DNA of 64,000 nt from Marinobacter sp. NP-4(2019). Lineage in GTDB: Bacteria > Pseudomonadota > Gammaproteobacteria > Pseudomonadales > Oleiphilaceae. Location of the stretch: assembly GCF_003994855.1 (NCBI RefSeq), contig NZ_CP034142.1:372001-436000 (forward strand). The letters are read 5' to 3'. The notes under the pieces are model-generated. The model worked only from the letters and a program-made list of their open reading frames with translations, made no database searches and was not told where the DNA came from. Positions 1-9,900 of this stretch are shown piece after piece; position 1 is the first letter of the stretch; every line of letters starts with the position of its first letter. The position numbers were made by a program, and so were the translations under genes.

Positions 1-54
1 CAGCGCACCAGCCAATACCCATGCTGTACGCATGGGCCGTTTCTTATAGTTCAT
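1..54 (-). CDS. Start of an exported protein, cut by left edge
   Basis: Read on the minus strand, an ATG at 54-52 opens 18 codons that stay open to the window edge. They begin MNYKKRPMRTAWVLAGAL, a positively charged n-region followed by a hydrophobic run, as at the start of a signal peptide. A GAGAGG ribosome binding site lies about six bases upstream of the ATG. The product cannot be named from this fragment. It is divergent from cobU and shares its ~200-base upstream region, so a cobalamin-related envelope protein is possible but unproven. Confidence 0.45.
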   Translation of the reverse strand, partial: MNYKKRPMRTAWVLAGAL

Positions 55-192
55 GTGAACCTCTCATTCGTCGTCATTACCGGTTTGCCCGGCAATTCTT
101 TTTTTATTGTTGAGGCATTTCGATTATTGTTGTGGTCGCCCGGAAAGGCCCTTCTCCGGGATAACGTGATAGTTTGTAGCATATTGAAAAAG

Positions 193-208
193 TGTGAACT
201 ACGTCACA
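193..208. promoter_or_regulatory. Perfect CRP/Vfr-type palindrome
   Basis: The sequence TGTGA-ACTACG-TCACA matches the half-sites and six-base spacing of the CRP/Vfr consensus exactly. It lies 45 bases before the cobU start and about 140 bases before the divergent gene at the left edge, so it could serve either promoter. Binding is inferred from sequence only. Confidence 0.45.
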
Positions 209-253
209 TTGGGCCGTTTTTTGATCACATCGACTGAACCCGAAGGAGCATTC

Positions 254-778
254 ATGGGTATTTCTCAAACCCTCGTTATCGGGGGCATCCGCTCGGGAAA
301 AACGGCGCTGGCTGAGCGGTTGGCAACCGAATCCGGCGATGCGGTGGTCTACGTTGCCACGGCGACGGTGGGGGATGAGGAAATGGCGCAGCGGGTGAAG
401 CGACACGTGGACAGTCGTCCAGCCCGCTGGGGACTGGCGGAAGAGCCGCTAAGGCTTGCCAGTGTCCTGAAAACCTATGAGGGTGAGCGCCTTCCACCCT
501 TCCTGTTGGTCGACTGCATGAGCTTGTGGGTCAGCAACCTGCTGTTTGCTGGTGGGGAGACCTTTGGTCAAGAGCGCGAGGCGTTTCTGGAGGCATTGCG
601 GAACTACCCCGGCAGTGTCGCCATTGTCAGCAACGAAGTGGGGCTGGGGACCATTGGCATGGATCCCCTGACCCGTCGCTTCTGCGATGAGTTGGGCTGG
701 CTGAATCAGGCGATTGCGGCCACCTGTGACCGGGTAGTCATGAGCGTGGCGGGACAGCCGCTGTGGCTCAAGGGGTGA
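254..778 (+). CDS. cobU: Adenosylcobinamide kinase / adenosylcobinamide-phosphate guanylyltransferase
   Basis: CobU phosphorylates adenosylcobinamide and then transfers GMP to form AdoCbi-GDP, the substrate of CobS, in the cytoplasm. The 174-residue product has a P-loop GGIRSGKT at residues 10-17, an RVKRHVDSRPARW stretch carrying the expected histidine of the guanylylation site, and the family motifs DCMSLWVSNL and VSNEVGLG. The ATG at 254 is chosen because AAGGAG lies seven bases upstream and translation then begins just before the P-loop. It is convergent with the phosphatase gene, six bases away. Length is typical of the family. Confidence 0.93.
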   Translation: MGISQTLVIGGIRSGKTALAERLATESGDAVVYVATATVGDEEMAQRVKRHVDSRPARWGLAEEPLRLASVLKTYEGERLPPFLLVDCMSLWVSNLLFAGGETFGQEREAFLEALRNYPGSVAIVSNEVGLGTIGMDPLTRRFCDELGWLNQAIAATCDRVVMSVAGQPLWLKG

Positions 779-784
779 TGGTTC

Positions 785-1390
785 TCAGGAACCATGGCTC
801 AGCAGGCAACTGAAAACACCGTGCTCCGACTGGTCAATTCGCACCCGGCTGCGACAGGCATAGGGAACCGACAGGGCTGAGAAACTCCGGTTCAGCGGGA
901 TGCCCATGACCTCGGCCAGGATCATGCGGATCACACCGCCATGGCACACCACCAGAACACGCTGCCCTGCCGCTTCACGACACCAGTGATGCCAGGCATC
1001 CGCCACCCTGGCGTGAAACCCGGCTATCGTTTCACCGCCGGGTGGCGGATGGGCGACAGGGTCGTTCCAGAACCGGGTCAGCGCCTCCGGGGCGTCAGCG
1101 AGGATGGCGTCGGCTGTCATGCCTTCCCAGTCACCGAAACTGATTTCCCGCAGACGATCATCCTGTTCCAGGGGGAGCTGCCGGTCGGTCGCAAGCTCCC
1201 TGGCAAACCTGTGGCAACGCAGTAGCGGCGAGGTAACCACCAGGTCCCATTCATCGTTTTCGGATATGGCGGCCCGCATCTGTTGCCATCCCAGCTGACT
1301 GAGAGGGTCATCCTGGCTGCCCCGGAACATCGGGCCCCCGGCGGGTTCGCCGTGGCGGATCAGGTCAATGGTTGTGGTGCTGTTTTTCAT
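785..1390 (-). CDS. cobC: Histidine phosphatase family protein, probable alpha-ribazole phosphatase (CobC type)
   Basis: The 201-residue protein starts with the phosphohistidine signature LIRHGEP and has the second catalytic histidine in VVCHGGVIR. It is a cytosolic phosphoglycerate-mutase-fold phosphatase. In the nucleotide-loop pathway CobC removes the 5'-phosphate of alpha-ribazole phosphate or adenosylcobalamin phosphate. The specific function is inferred from its place next to cobT: cobT ends at 1400 and this gene starts at 1390, so the two are almost certainly co-transcribed on the minus strand. Family membership is certain; the exact substrate is less so. Confidence 0.85.
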   Translation of the reverse strand: MKNSTTTIDLIRHGEPAGGPMFRGSQDDPLSQLGWQQMRAAISENDEWDLVVTSPLLRCHRFARELATDRQLPLEQDDRLREISFGDWEGMTADAILADAPEALTRFWNDPVAHPPPGGETIAGFHARVADAWHHWCREAAGQRVLVVCHGGVIRMILAEVMGIPLNRSFSALSVPYACRSRVRIDQSEHGVFSCLLSHGS

Positions 1391-1399
1391 CAGGGTCCT

Positions 1400-2464
1400 T
1401 CAGGACGTAGCGTCTTTATTGCTGACACCGGCATCGGCAAAACTGGCCATGTTGTTGTGCAGGGCACAGGCTGCCCGCAGCAGGGGAACGGCCACCGCCG
1501 CGCCACTGCCTTCGCCCAGTCGCATGCCGAGATCCAGCAGCGGGTCTGCGTCCAGAGCCTCCAGAACCCTGGTGTGTCCCGGTTCCGCTGAGCGGTGTGC
1601 GAACAACAGCCAATCCCGCAGGGCGGGTTGTTGGTGAACACCTAACAGTGCGGCCACCGAGACGATATAGCCATCCACCAGCACCGGAATGCCCCGCGCC
1701 GCACAACCCAGTATCGCGCCGGTCAGCCCGGCAATTTCAAAGCCGCCGAGAGAGGCCAGTACTGTCAAAGGATCGGTGTTTTTACCGTGTCTTTCCAGTG
1801 CCCGGCCCACCACCTGACTTTTACGGGAAATCCCTGCTTTGTCCAGACCTGTGCCGGGGCCAACCAGTTGCTCCGGTGACTGATTCAGCAGGGCACAGGC
1901 CAGGGCAGCGGCACTGGTGGTGTTGCCAATACCCATGTCGCCGCCAATAAATAACCGACTGCCGGCGTCAGCAGCGCGTTCTGCCGCCGCGTCGCCACTG
2001 GCCAGTGCGGCGCACACCTGGTCTTCGGTCATCGCGTTGGTCACCGCCAGATTGGCCGTCGCCGGTGCGATCTGTTCATCCCGGACACCGGGTAATACTG
2101 GCACCTCGCCAACCGTGCCCAGGTTCACTACTTCCAGCGACGCATCCAGCTGTTTTGCCATCACGCTGATGGCGGCGCCACCACCGGCGAAGTTGGCGAT
2201 CATCTGCGCTGTCACTTCCTGCGGAAACGCGGACACACCTTCCTCACACACACCATGGTCGCCGGCAAACACGGTGATTCGTAGGGGATCCACCGTCGGC
2301 TGTTCAGTTCTCTGCAGACCTGCCAGTTGGATGGCCAGTTGTTCGAGCTTTCCCAAGGACCCCGGTGGCTTGGTCAGAACCTGCTGGCGTTCTGTTGCCA
2401 GCGTGACAATTTGTGTGTCGGGTTTTCGGGGCTGGTGGATCCAGCACTGAGGCAGTGAGGGCAT
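1400..2464 (-). CDS. cobT: Nicotinate-nucleotide--dimethylbenzimidazole phosphoribosyltransferase
   Basis: CobT transfers ribose phosphate from nicotinate mononucleotide to 5,6-dimethylbenzimidazole, giving alpha-ribazole phosphate, the lower ligand precursor. The 354-residue product shows the family blocks AGDHGV, GDMGIGNTTSAAA and LGEGSGAAVA, the last carrying the catalytic glutamate region. Length is usual for the family. It heads a minus-strand pair with the cobC phosphatase nine bases downstream. The base it uses is supplied by BluB (17430-18149). Its upstream region, shared with cbiB, holds a large inverted repeat. Confidence 0.95.
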   Translation of the reverse strand: MPSLPQCWIHQPRKPDTQIVTLATERQQVLTKPPGSLGKLEQLAIQLAGLQRTEQPTVDPLRITVFAGDHGVCEEGVSAFPQEVTAQMIANFAGGGAAISVMAKQLDASLEVVNLGTVGEVPVLPGVRDEQIAPATANLAVTNAMTEDQVCAALASGDAAAERAADAGSRLFIGGDMGIGNTTSAAALACALLNQSPEQLVGPGTGLDKAGISRKSQVVGRALERHGKNTDPLTVLASLGGFEIAGLTGAILGCAARGIPVLVDGYIVSVAALLGVHQQPALRDWLLFAHRSAEPGHTRVLEALDADPLLDLGMRLGEGSGAAVAVPLLRAACALHNNMASFADAGVSNKDATS

Positions 2465-2577
2465 GGAGTATTCCTGGCCGGTGAAAACAGGGAATGGTCT
2501 ACCCGGTCCGAAAAGGTGTCAAGGCTGACGGTGACTCGGTTAAACTCCTGCCTGATCACGAACGCCCATAGTCTGGG

Positions 2578-2686
2578 GAATTGGTTGGGTAGGGCTCTCC
2601 AAAACCCTGCGGAGCCATGGATGGCGGAGCGGAGCGTACATGGACGTATTCACAGCGTGTTTTGGAGAGCCCTACCCAACCAATTC
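2578..2686. repeat. Large inverted repeat element, copy A
   Basis: A 28-base arm (2578-2605) is perfectly complementary to 2659-2686, with a 53-base loop between them. Read on the minus strand, the loop contains CACGCTGTGAATACGTCC, then TGTACGCTC and CATCCATG, all also present in the loop of copy B (13783-13888). The stems differ from copy B at about half the positions yet pair perfectly. It lies between divergent cobT and cbiB. No coding potential is apparent. It may be a REP/MITE-like element or a structured RNA; I cannot name the family. Confidence 0.85.
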
Positions 2687-2728
2687 CTCACTCCCAAGGT
2701 TTGTCTGCTTAAGAGAGATTCTGCCAAT

Positions 2729-3682
2729 TTGAATGCCTATATTTTCTCCGTGATTGTTTGCCTTTTTGCTGTGCTACTGGATCGCGGGCTCGGCGAGCCA
2801 CGTCGTTGGCATCCGCTGGTGGGGTTCGGACGTCTGGCGGGGTTGGTGGAACGATGGCTGAACCGGTCGCCGACGCATAGAGGTCGGTCAATATCATTGG
2901 GGCTGCTGGGCGTATTAATCTTAGTGCTGCCAGTGCTGATGGTGGCCGAGCTATTGCGATGGACGCTGAACGTATGGGTGTATCTGCTGCTGCAAACTTT
3001 GGTGTTGTACCTTGCACTGTCGATCAGAGGGCTGACGGAGCATGGTCGGGCGGTGTCGAATGCGTTGCATAGCGGCGATCTTGAACTTGCAAGGGAACAG
3101 GTGGGGCGGATTGTCAGCCGTAAGGCCAGCGAGCTGGATGAACAGGGTGTGGCTGCGGCGGCCAGTGAATCCATGTTGGAAAACGGGGCCGATGCGGTGT
3201 TTGCCAGTTTGTTCTGGTTTCTGGTGGCGGGTATTCCCGGAGTGTTGCTGCACCGGATGGTCAACACGTTGGATGCCATGTGGGGCTATCGCAATGAACG
3301 GTATCTGTATTTCGGGCGGGTGGCCGCCCGGCTGGACGATGTGATGAACTGGGTGCCTGCCCGTCTGACGGCACTGACCTACGCCTTGCTAGGTAACACC
3401 CGCCTGGCCTGGCGTTGCTGGCGGACCCAGGCGCCGCAATGGGACAGCCCCAATGCCGGAACGGTAATGGCCGCGGGTGCCGGGGCTCTGGCTGTCACTC
3501 TGGGCGGTCCGTCGCCCTATGCTTCGGGCATAAAGCAGCGACCGGTGCTGGGGCATGGGCCGGCGGCCAGTGCGGACACGGTGGATAGTGCCCTTCGCAT
3601 GGTATGGATGGGTGTCTGGCTCTGGCTAGGTGTGCTCACTCTGTTTGCTGTGGCAGGACTTCTTTTGGGGGTAGGGGCATGA
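2729..3682 (+). CDS. cbiB: Adenosylcobinamide-phosphate synthase (CbiB/CobD family)
   Basis: This membrane enzyme joins aminopropanol (or its phosphate) to adenosylcobyric acid. The product has the N-terminal family signature LLDRGLGEPRRWHPLVGFGR, several hydrophobic segments, and the conserved blocks SRKASELDEQGVAAAASES and ENGADAVFASLFWF. The reading frame is open from 2516, but that upstream part runs through inverted repeat A and is unlike the family. A TTG at 2729, with AAGAGAG 11 bases upstream, gives 317 residues, close to the usual length; a GTG at 2750 is the alternative. The stop overlaps the next ATG (ATGA). Confidence 0.9.
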   Translation: MNAYIFSVIVCLFAVLLDRGLGEPRRWHPLVGFGRLAGLVERWLNRSPTHRGRSISLGLLGVLILVLPVLMVAELLRWTLNVWVYLLLQTLVLYLALSIRGLTEHGRAVSNALHSGDLELAREQVGRIVSRKASELDEQGVAAAASESMLENGADAVFASLFWFLVAGIPGVLLHRMVNTLDAMWGYRNERYLYFGRVAARLDDVMNWVPARLTALTYALLGNTRLAWRCWRTQAPQWDSPNAGTVMAAGAGALAVTLGGPSPYASGIKQRPVLGHGPAASADTVDSALRMVWMGVWLWLGVLTLFAVAGLLLGVGA

Positions 3683-4704
3683 CTGCACCGGAACACGGCG
3701 GACGACTCAATGCAGCGGCAAAACGCTGGGGCATTCCCCGCGATCAGTGGCTGGACCTGTCCACCGGTATAAACCCCAACGGCTGGCCGGTACCGGATAT
3801 GCCGCCGGAGGTCTGGCAGCGGTTGCCGGAGCCGGATGATGACCTCGAAGCCCTCGTGCGACAGTGGGCGGGGGCTCCCGCTGACGCTGCCTGTGTACCG
3901 GTGGCCGGCAGCCAGGAGGCAATCATGGCGTTGCCCCGGTTGCGGGTCTCGTGCCGTGTGGGTGTTCCCAGCCCCGGCTATCGGGAGCACGGTCACAGCT
4001 GGTCCTGTGCCGGGCATCGGGTGGTCAGCCTGGATGGGGCACAGGTCACCGGTGAGGATGAGTCCTGGCTGGATAACCTAGATGTGCTGGTCTGGATCAA
4101 TCCCAACAACCCCACCGGAGAGACTATCGAGCCAGACCGACTTTTGCGCTGGCATCAACGGCTGCAGCACCGGGGTGGCTGGCTGATCGTCGATGAGGCG
4201 TTCGTGGATGGCCGCCCGGAGCTGAGTCTGGGGTTTGCGACCGGGCGGGAAGGCCTGGTGGTGTTGCGCTCTCTTGGTAAGTTCTTTGGCCTGGCGGGCG
4301 TACGGGCCGGTGCGGTGTTGACCGGACCCGCGCTGGCGGAACGCCTGCGGAACTCGATTGGCCCCTGGACAGTCAGTGGTCCCGCCCGCTACGTGATGGG
4401 GCTGGCCCTGGCGGATGACCATTGGCAAGCCGCCACAGCCGAGCGGTTGTTGGCGGACAGTCAGCGGCTGGAACGGTTGCTGGCTGCTCACGGCCTGAAC
4501 GGTTCCGGGGGAAGCCTGCTGTTTCGCTATTTTCAGCACCCGCGCTCGGCAGAACTGGCCGACGCGCTGGCCAGGCAGGGCATTCTTGTTCGTCAGTTTG
4601 ATCAGCCGCCGGCCCTGCGGTTTGGATTACCTGGATCCGAAACGGAGTGGGAAAGGCTGTCGCAGGCCCTGATAGCTTGCCGAATGTCATTGACCAATCG
4701 TTAA
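3679..4704 (+). CDS. cobD: Threonine-phosphate decarboxylase, PLP-dependent
   Basis: This fold-type I aminotransferase relative makes (R)-1-aminopropan-2-ol phosphate from L-threonine phosphate, the aminopropanol linker used by CbiB encoded just upstream. The 341-residue product shows DLSTGINPNGWP at the N-terminus, the WINPNNPTG block, the DEAF aspartate motif that contacts the pyridine ring, and the PLP lysine in SLGKFFGLAGVR (about K201). The ATG at 3679 overlaps the cbiB stop and was chosen over upstream in-frame starts for that reason. It is called CobC in the Pseudomonas denitrificans scheme. Confidence 0.92.
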   Translation: MTAPEHGGRLNAAAKRWGIPRDQWLDLSTGINPNGWPVPDMPPEVWQRLPEPDDDLEALVRQWAGAPADAACVPVAGSQEAIMALPRLRVSCRVGVPSPGYREHGHSWSCAGHRVVSLDGAQVTGEDESWLDNLDVLVWINPNNPTGETIEPDRLLRWHQRLQHRGGWLIVDEAFVDGRPELSLGFATGREGLVVLRSLGKFFGLAGVRAGAVLTGPALAERLRNSIGPWTVSGPARYVMGLALADDHWQAATAERLLADSQRLERLLAAHGLNGSGGSLLFRYFQHPRSAELADALARQGILVRQFDQPPALRFGLPGSETEWERLSQALIACRMSLTNR

Positions 4705-4718
4705 CCGATTGCTAGCCT
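4690..4718 (+). promoter_or_regulatory. Candidate sigma-70 promoter for the riboswitch-btuB operon
   Basis: TTGACC is followed after 17 bases by TAGCCT, ending 12 bases before the riboswitch begins. The -35 is strong and the -10 weak. It overlaps the 3' end of cobD. It is assigned on position and spacing only. Confidence 0.35.
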
Positions 4719-4730
4719 TGCCGCACTTTT

Positions 4731-4917
4731 TCAGGTGCCCCGTGCAAAGCGACACAGGGGTGAAACGGGAAGCCGGTTGGATTCCGGCGCTGCCCCCGCA
4801 ACGGTAATTGAGTCAACGGTGATCGAATGCGCCACTGTGCCCCCTGAGGGTATGGGAAGGCGATCACCCGGGTGTGCCCGAGGCAGACCGCTCATAAGCC
4901 CGGAGACCGGCCTGAAA
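4731..4917 (+). ncRNA. Cobalamin (AdoCbl) riboswitch
   Basis: The stretch holds the ordered conserved parts of the cobalamin riboswitch: GGTGCC at the 5' end, GAAACGGGAAGCCGGT, the CTGCCCCCGCAACGGTAA junction, the B12 box GCCACTG (4831-4837), GGGAAGGC (about 4854-4861) and the closing GCCCGGAGACCGGCCTG. It sits about 160 bases before btuB. Cobalamin binding is expected to repress expression of btuB and the uptake genes behind it. Confidence 0.96.
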
Positions 4918-5080
4918 TTGCCAGACGTTGCGGTGGGCGACAGTATGGCAGGTGCCGGCTACTCCAACCCGACCTGGATGCTCCCCGAACACCTGCTTCT
5001 TCTCCCGTTACCTGATTGCCTGCCCCAACGTCATTACCTAATCCATTCGTGCGGGCGTGCACGAGAATGAGGACGTTGAG

Positions 5081-6883
5081 ATGAAGTACGCACTACCGAC
5101 CGTGACCCTGTCTGCGGCAACCCTGTTGATCACAACCCAGCCCGCCCTGGGCAATGAAACTTCCGAATCCACGCTGGACCCGATTGTGGTCACCGCGACC
5201 CTGGGCCCGAAAACCCGGGGCGAAAGCGACTCCTCTGTTACCGTCATTGATGAAAAGGCCATCGAACGCCTGCAGCCCCAGACTTTCGAGGAGTTGCTGG
5301 TAGGACAGCCAGGCCTGGACATCTCCAGTAACGGATCGTTCGGCAAGAACATCAGTGTTTACACCCGGGGTACCGGCAGCGAATCCACCGTGTTCCTGGT
5401 GGATGGCGTGCGCCTGCGCTCGGCCACCAGCGGCAGTGCCGCCTGGCAGTATTTCCCGCCGCAGATGATTGAGCGAGTGGAAATTGTGCGGGGTTCGCGC
5501 AGCAACCTCTACGGCGCCGATGCCGTTGGCGGCGTTATCCAGGCTTTTACCCACAGTGCGCCGACCGGCCATGAAGGTTGGGTCCAGGCCGGTGGTGGCA
5601 ATTTCAACACGCAGGAATACACCGCCGGAGCCGCCGGCACCGAAGGCCGGATGAAATACAGCCTGAGCGCCAGCCACCTGGAGACCGACGGCACCGCCAT
5701 CGTGGAAGGCGGTGAAGACAAGGGCTTTCGCAACAGCTCGGCCCTCGCGTCCGTTGCCCACCAGTTTGACTCCGGCGGTGAGGCTGGCGTTGTCCTCATG
5801 CGGGCCCAGGGCAATACCGAATTCGAGGGCGGTGACACCGACTTCGCCATCCAGACCCTCGGTTTCCGTCTGGACACGCCCATCAGCGATTACTGGCGCA
5901 GCCGCATCCTGCTGGCGGAATCCCTCGATGAATCCGACAACCGCGATACCTTCGGCGACAGCACCTTCGACACCAAGACGCGCAGTGCTCGTTGGGAAAA
6001 CCAGATCAGCATCGGTCGTCACGAGTACATTGTGGGTGGTGAACTGCTGGTGGATGAAGTTGACAGCACCACCGAATATGAAGAATCCAGCCGCACCAAC
6101 GCCGCCATTTTTGGTCAGGCCCTGCTGAATTTCGGTCCCACTGACTTTCAACTGAGCCTGCGGGCGGACGACAATGAGGCCTTTGGCCGCGAGGAAACCG
6201 GAGCAGTGGCCATGGGCGTTGACCTGGACCGGAATCATCGGGCCCGGGTGAGCTACAGTACGTCCTTCCGCGCACCCACCTTCAACGATCTTTACTTCCC
6301 GGGCTTCGGTAACGCGGACCTGCAACCGGAAACCGCCGGCAGCGTGGAGCTGGGCATTGGCGGGCAGTACCACCACTGGTTCTGGGACGCCGCCATTTAT
6401 CAGACTGATGCTGACGACCTGATTGTGTTCACCATGAAGGACGGCCGCTTCGCCCCGTTCAATGTGAACGAAGCGCGTATCCGGGGTGCCGAGCTCAGCG
6501 CTGGCCTGGAGCTGAACGCGTGGACCGTGCAGGCTGCTGCCTCGGTCACCGACCCACGGGATCAGGAGACCGATAACCGCATTCGTCGCCGCAGCGCCAA
6601 GCAGTTCCGGGTGGATGTGGACCGGGCCTTTGGCCAGGTGTCCCTGGGCACAACGGTGAAGGGGCAGGGCTACCGCTATAACGATGCCGATAATGAGGAG
6701 CGCATTGCCGGTTTTGCCACCTGGGACCTGCGGGCAAAGTGGCAGATTGACAGTCACTGGACCACAAACCTGACGGTGGACAACGTCCTGGACAGGGAAT
6801 ACGCCACGGCCCTGCGCTTCGATGGAAGCGAGTACGTTGCCGCCGGTCGCACCGCGATGCTGACCATCCGTTACGACATCTGA
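5081..6883 (+). CDS. btuB: TonB-dependent vitamin B12 outer-membrane receptor
   Basis: The 600-residue product has a signal peptide (cleavage near PALG, residue 24), a TonB box DPIVVTAT at residues 33-40, a plug domain with LVDGVRLRSATSG and VEIVRGSRSNLYGADAVGG, and a C-terminal beta-barrel with a final stretch typical of outer-membrane receptors. ATG at 5081 is preferred because GAGGA is correctly spaced and the signal peptide follows at once. Cobalamin specificity is inferred from the riboswitch upstream and btuFCD downstream. It begins a close-packed operon with cobN. Confidence 0.95.
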   Translation: MKYALPTVTLSAATLLITTQPALGNETSESTLDPIVVTATLGPKTRGESDSSVTVIDEKAIERLQPQTFEELLVGQPGLDISSNGSFGKNISVYTRGTGSESTVFLVDGVRLRSATSGSAAWQYFPPQMIERVEIVRGSRSNLYGADAVGGVIQAFTHSAPTGHEGWVQAGGGNFNTQEYTAGAAGTEGRMKYSLSASHLETDGTAIVEGGEDKGFRNSSALASVAHQFDSGGEAGVVLMRAQGNTEFEGGDTDFAIQTLGFRLDTPISDYWRSRILLAESLDESDNRDTFGDSTFDTKTRSARWENQISIGRHEYIVGGELLVDEVDSTTEYEESSRTNAAIFGQALLNFGPTDFQLSLRADDNEAFGREETGAVAMGVDLDRNHRARVSYSTSFRAPTFNDLYFPGFGNADLQPETAGSVELGIGGQYHHWFWDAAIYQTDADDLIVFTMKDGRFAPFNVNEARIRGAELSAGLELNAWTVQAAASVTDPRDQETDNRIRRRSAKQFRVDVDRAFGQVSLGTTVKGQGYRYNDADNEERIAGFATWDLRAKWQIDSHWTTNLTVDNVLDREYATALRFDGSEYVAAGRTAMLTIRYDI

Positions 6884-6905
6884 TCGGGCCCGGAGAGGCA
6901 AAGGC

Positions 6906-9900
6906 ATGAACTACACGCGTCCAGACCAAACCATCAATGGCCCGGCACTCGCCTTTTTCCTGGCACTGACAGTGCTGCTTTCGACCCCGGTGTTCGGTGC
7001 CACGGTCGTTGGCGTGGTCTCGGAACGATCGGCGGCGGAAATGGCTGCCGGGGCGGAACGATTCCTGGTCGCCAATCCGGACCACCGGGTCGTACTGCGA
7101 ACACCGGAACAGCTGGCTGCCCTGGACAACCAGGCATTGGATGAACTGGTCGGCCGTGCTGATGCCCTGCTGCTGGCGGCGGTCTTCGGCGATCAGGTGG
7201 GGCGGCTTGAACAGGCGGTTCGGGATCAGGCGGCAGATCGCTCGTTTCCGATACTGGCCGTCAACGGCGACCGTGCGTTGACCCGGTTGTCGAGGCTGGA
7301 CGGGCGCGCGGTGCTGGACGGGCTCGATGCCTCTGCCCTTAACGATCTGATGAAAGCCCCGGAGCCGGGCGCAGATGTGAAGGCCCACCGGAAGGCCTTG
7401 CGCCAACAGTTTCCGCATCAAGCCCCCTGGCTGGACGGACGAGCCCTTTATCAGGGCCGCACTCCGCAACATCTGGATGGCCTGTTGCGCTGGTTGCTGG
7501 TGCAGGCTGGCCATGACCTGACCGTGCCCGACCTACCACCGCGGGCACTGATTCGCTACTACCGTAACGGGGAAGCCGTGGAGGATGTCAGGGATCTGGA
7601 GCTGCAACCCGGATCTGTGGTCACTCTGCTGGATCTGGATAGTGGTGACCGCCCGGGCGACCGGGCCCTGCTGGACGCCACCTGTGCCGCCCTGGAAACC
7701 CGGGGTATCCAGTGCTTTGCCATCCTGTCCCGCTGGGGCGGCGCCAGCCTGGAAGCGGTGCGTACCCTGGAAAAAGCCACTGGGCCGGCGACCCTGACCG
7801 GCATTGTCAGCCTGCAGGATTTTACCGTTGGCGGCGGTGAGGGCCGGCGCCAGGTCACCGAGGCGCTGACCCAACTGGACGTTCCGGTGATCAAGGGGCT
7901 GCGACTGGCCTCACGCACTGTTAACCAGTGGCAGCTGTCAGTGGACGGCATCCCGGCAGACAAGGTGCACTACAAACTGGCCATGCCGGAACTGCAGGGT
8001 GTCAGTCAGCCCATGGTGCTGGCCACCGCTGAACCGGAAGTGATCGACGAACGCACCGGCGTGGCCCTGACCCTGACACAACCGGTAGCGGACCGGGTGG
8101 CCGCCGTGGCCGATCGCCTGAAACGCTGGCAGGTTCTGCAAACCAAACCCAATGCTGACAAGCGCGTGGCGATCATCTACTACAACCACCCGCCGGGGCG
8201 CCAGAACATTGGTGCGGACAACCTGGATGTGCCCGCCTCCCTCTACGAGATGCTGACCTGGCTCAAGGCCGAGGGCTACACCACCGGCCCGCTGCCGGAC
8301 GGTCCGGAGGCCCTGACCGATCTGATCCAGCAGCGCGGCGTGAGCCTGCCGGATGATCTCCGGGCGCTGCGGGAAATGGCGGGTCAGGTAGCCTCCATGG
8401 ACAGTGACACCTACCGGCGCTATCTGGAAACCTTGCCGGCGGTGGTGCAGCAGGAAATGGCCCACGGTCCCCTGGGCTATCTGCACGAGCGGCTGGAGCA
8501 GGCTCACGGTATGGGCGAGAAAGACCTGGCGACCGGGCTGTTGAACCGGGGCATCCGCGATCTGCGTCATTTGATTGAACACCTCCAGCACCCCAACCGC
8601 AAGAGCGCCCTGACCCGGTTGGACGAGTACGAATCGCTCTGGCAGCGTCGGCTGAATGAGGGCGGTCATCGGGATGAACTGAAGGCCCGCCGCGATGCCC
8701 TGGCCAACACCGGCATACCCGGCCTCAAGGGCTGGGGCGAGGCGCCGGGGCACTCCATGGTGGTGGACGACCGGCTGATTTTCCCCGGCCTGCGCTTCGG
8801 CAACATCTTTATCGGCCCGCAGCCACCGCGTGGTTGGGAAGTGGACGAGGAACTGCTGCACGCCAACACCACCTTCCCGCCGACCCATCAATACGTGGGC
8901 TTCTACCACTGGCTGCGGGATCACTATCAGGCGGACGCCCTGGTGTACGTTGGGCGTCACTCCACCCGGGAATTCCTGCCCCGCCGCCGCGCCGGGCTGA
9001 CCGGGGATGATTACCCGGACCTGCTGGGTGGCGACCTGCCGCTGATCTATCCCTACATTGTTGACGGCGTGGGCGAGGGTATACAGGCCAAGCGCCGGGC
9101 CCTGGGGGTGATGATCAGCCACCTGACCCCGCCGCTGGCGGCCACCGAACTCTACGATGACTTGCTGGAATTGCGTCAGCTGGTGGAAACCTGGGAGTCC
9201 GCCAACGAGCCTGACAGCCCGACGCGGGAGCGGGCGCTGGACATGCTACGGGAGAAAATCCAGGTACTGGATATCGGCGAAGATCTGGAACGGGAAATCG
9301 CCAGCGAAATGGGCCTGGCGGTGGACGAAGTCTCGGTGGATGAGTTGTCCCCCGACCTGTTGGTCCACGAAGCGGGCCACTACGTCACCGATATGCAGGA
9401 ACACTTCATGCCCCTGGGGCTGCACGTGTTCGGCCGTGACTGGAGTGCCGAGATGGTGGAGACCATGCTGGACTCCATGGCGGGTAAGGCCGGGACGCCC
9501 GAGAGCGAATGGCGAGAGAACCTGGAAGCATCACCGGCGGCCGAGCGCCAGAGTCTCCTCGGCGCGCTGGACGGCCGTTTTGTGGCACCGGGGCAGGGTA
9601 ACGACCCGTTGCGAACTCCGGCGGTATTGCCCACCGGGCGCAACTTTCACGCCCTGTCCGATGACCTGATTCCGACCCGCGTGGCCTGGTCCCTGGCGAC
9701 CGAACTGGCGGAAGCCGCCGTGGCCGACAAGAGCAAACAGCCGGGCGAGAGTGATGCCCTGGTGCTCTGGGCCTCCGACACCGTGCGCGACGAAGGTGTA
9801 ATGATCGCCTTCGGCATGAAACTGTTGGGCATTCGGCCAGTGTGGAACAGCCGGGGCATCGTCAAGGGGCTGGAGCGCCTGCCCGCCGGGCCGGAAACCG

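Noticed and set aside
55..253. A second cobalamin riboswitch before cobU or the divergent gene
   Set aside because: No B12 box or conserved junction was found on either strand; the space is too short on the cobU side.
2516..2728. N-terminal extension of CbiB from an ATG at 2516
   Set aside because: It would translate through inverted repeat A and has no resemblance to the family; the family signature begins after 2729.
5093..6907. Antisense open frame of about 600 codons opposite btuB
   Set aside because: btuB is beyond doubt on the plus strand (signal peptide, TonB box, barrel); the antisense frame has no recognisable domain and follows from GC-rich codon bias.
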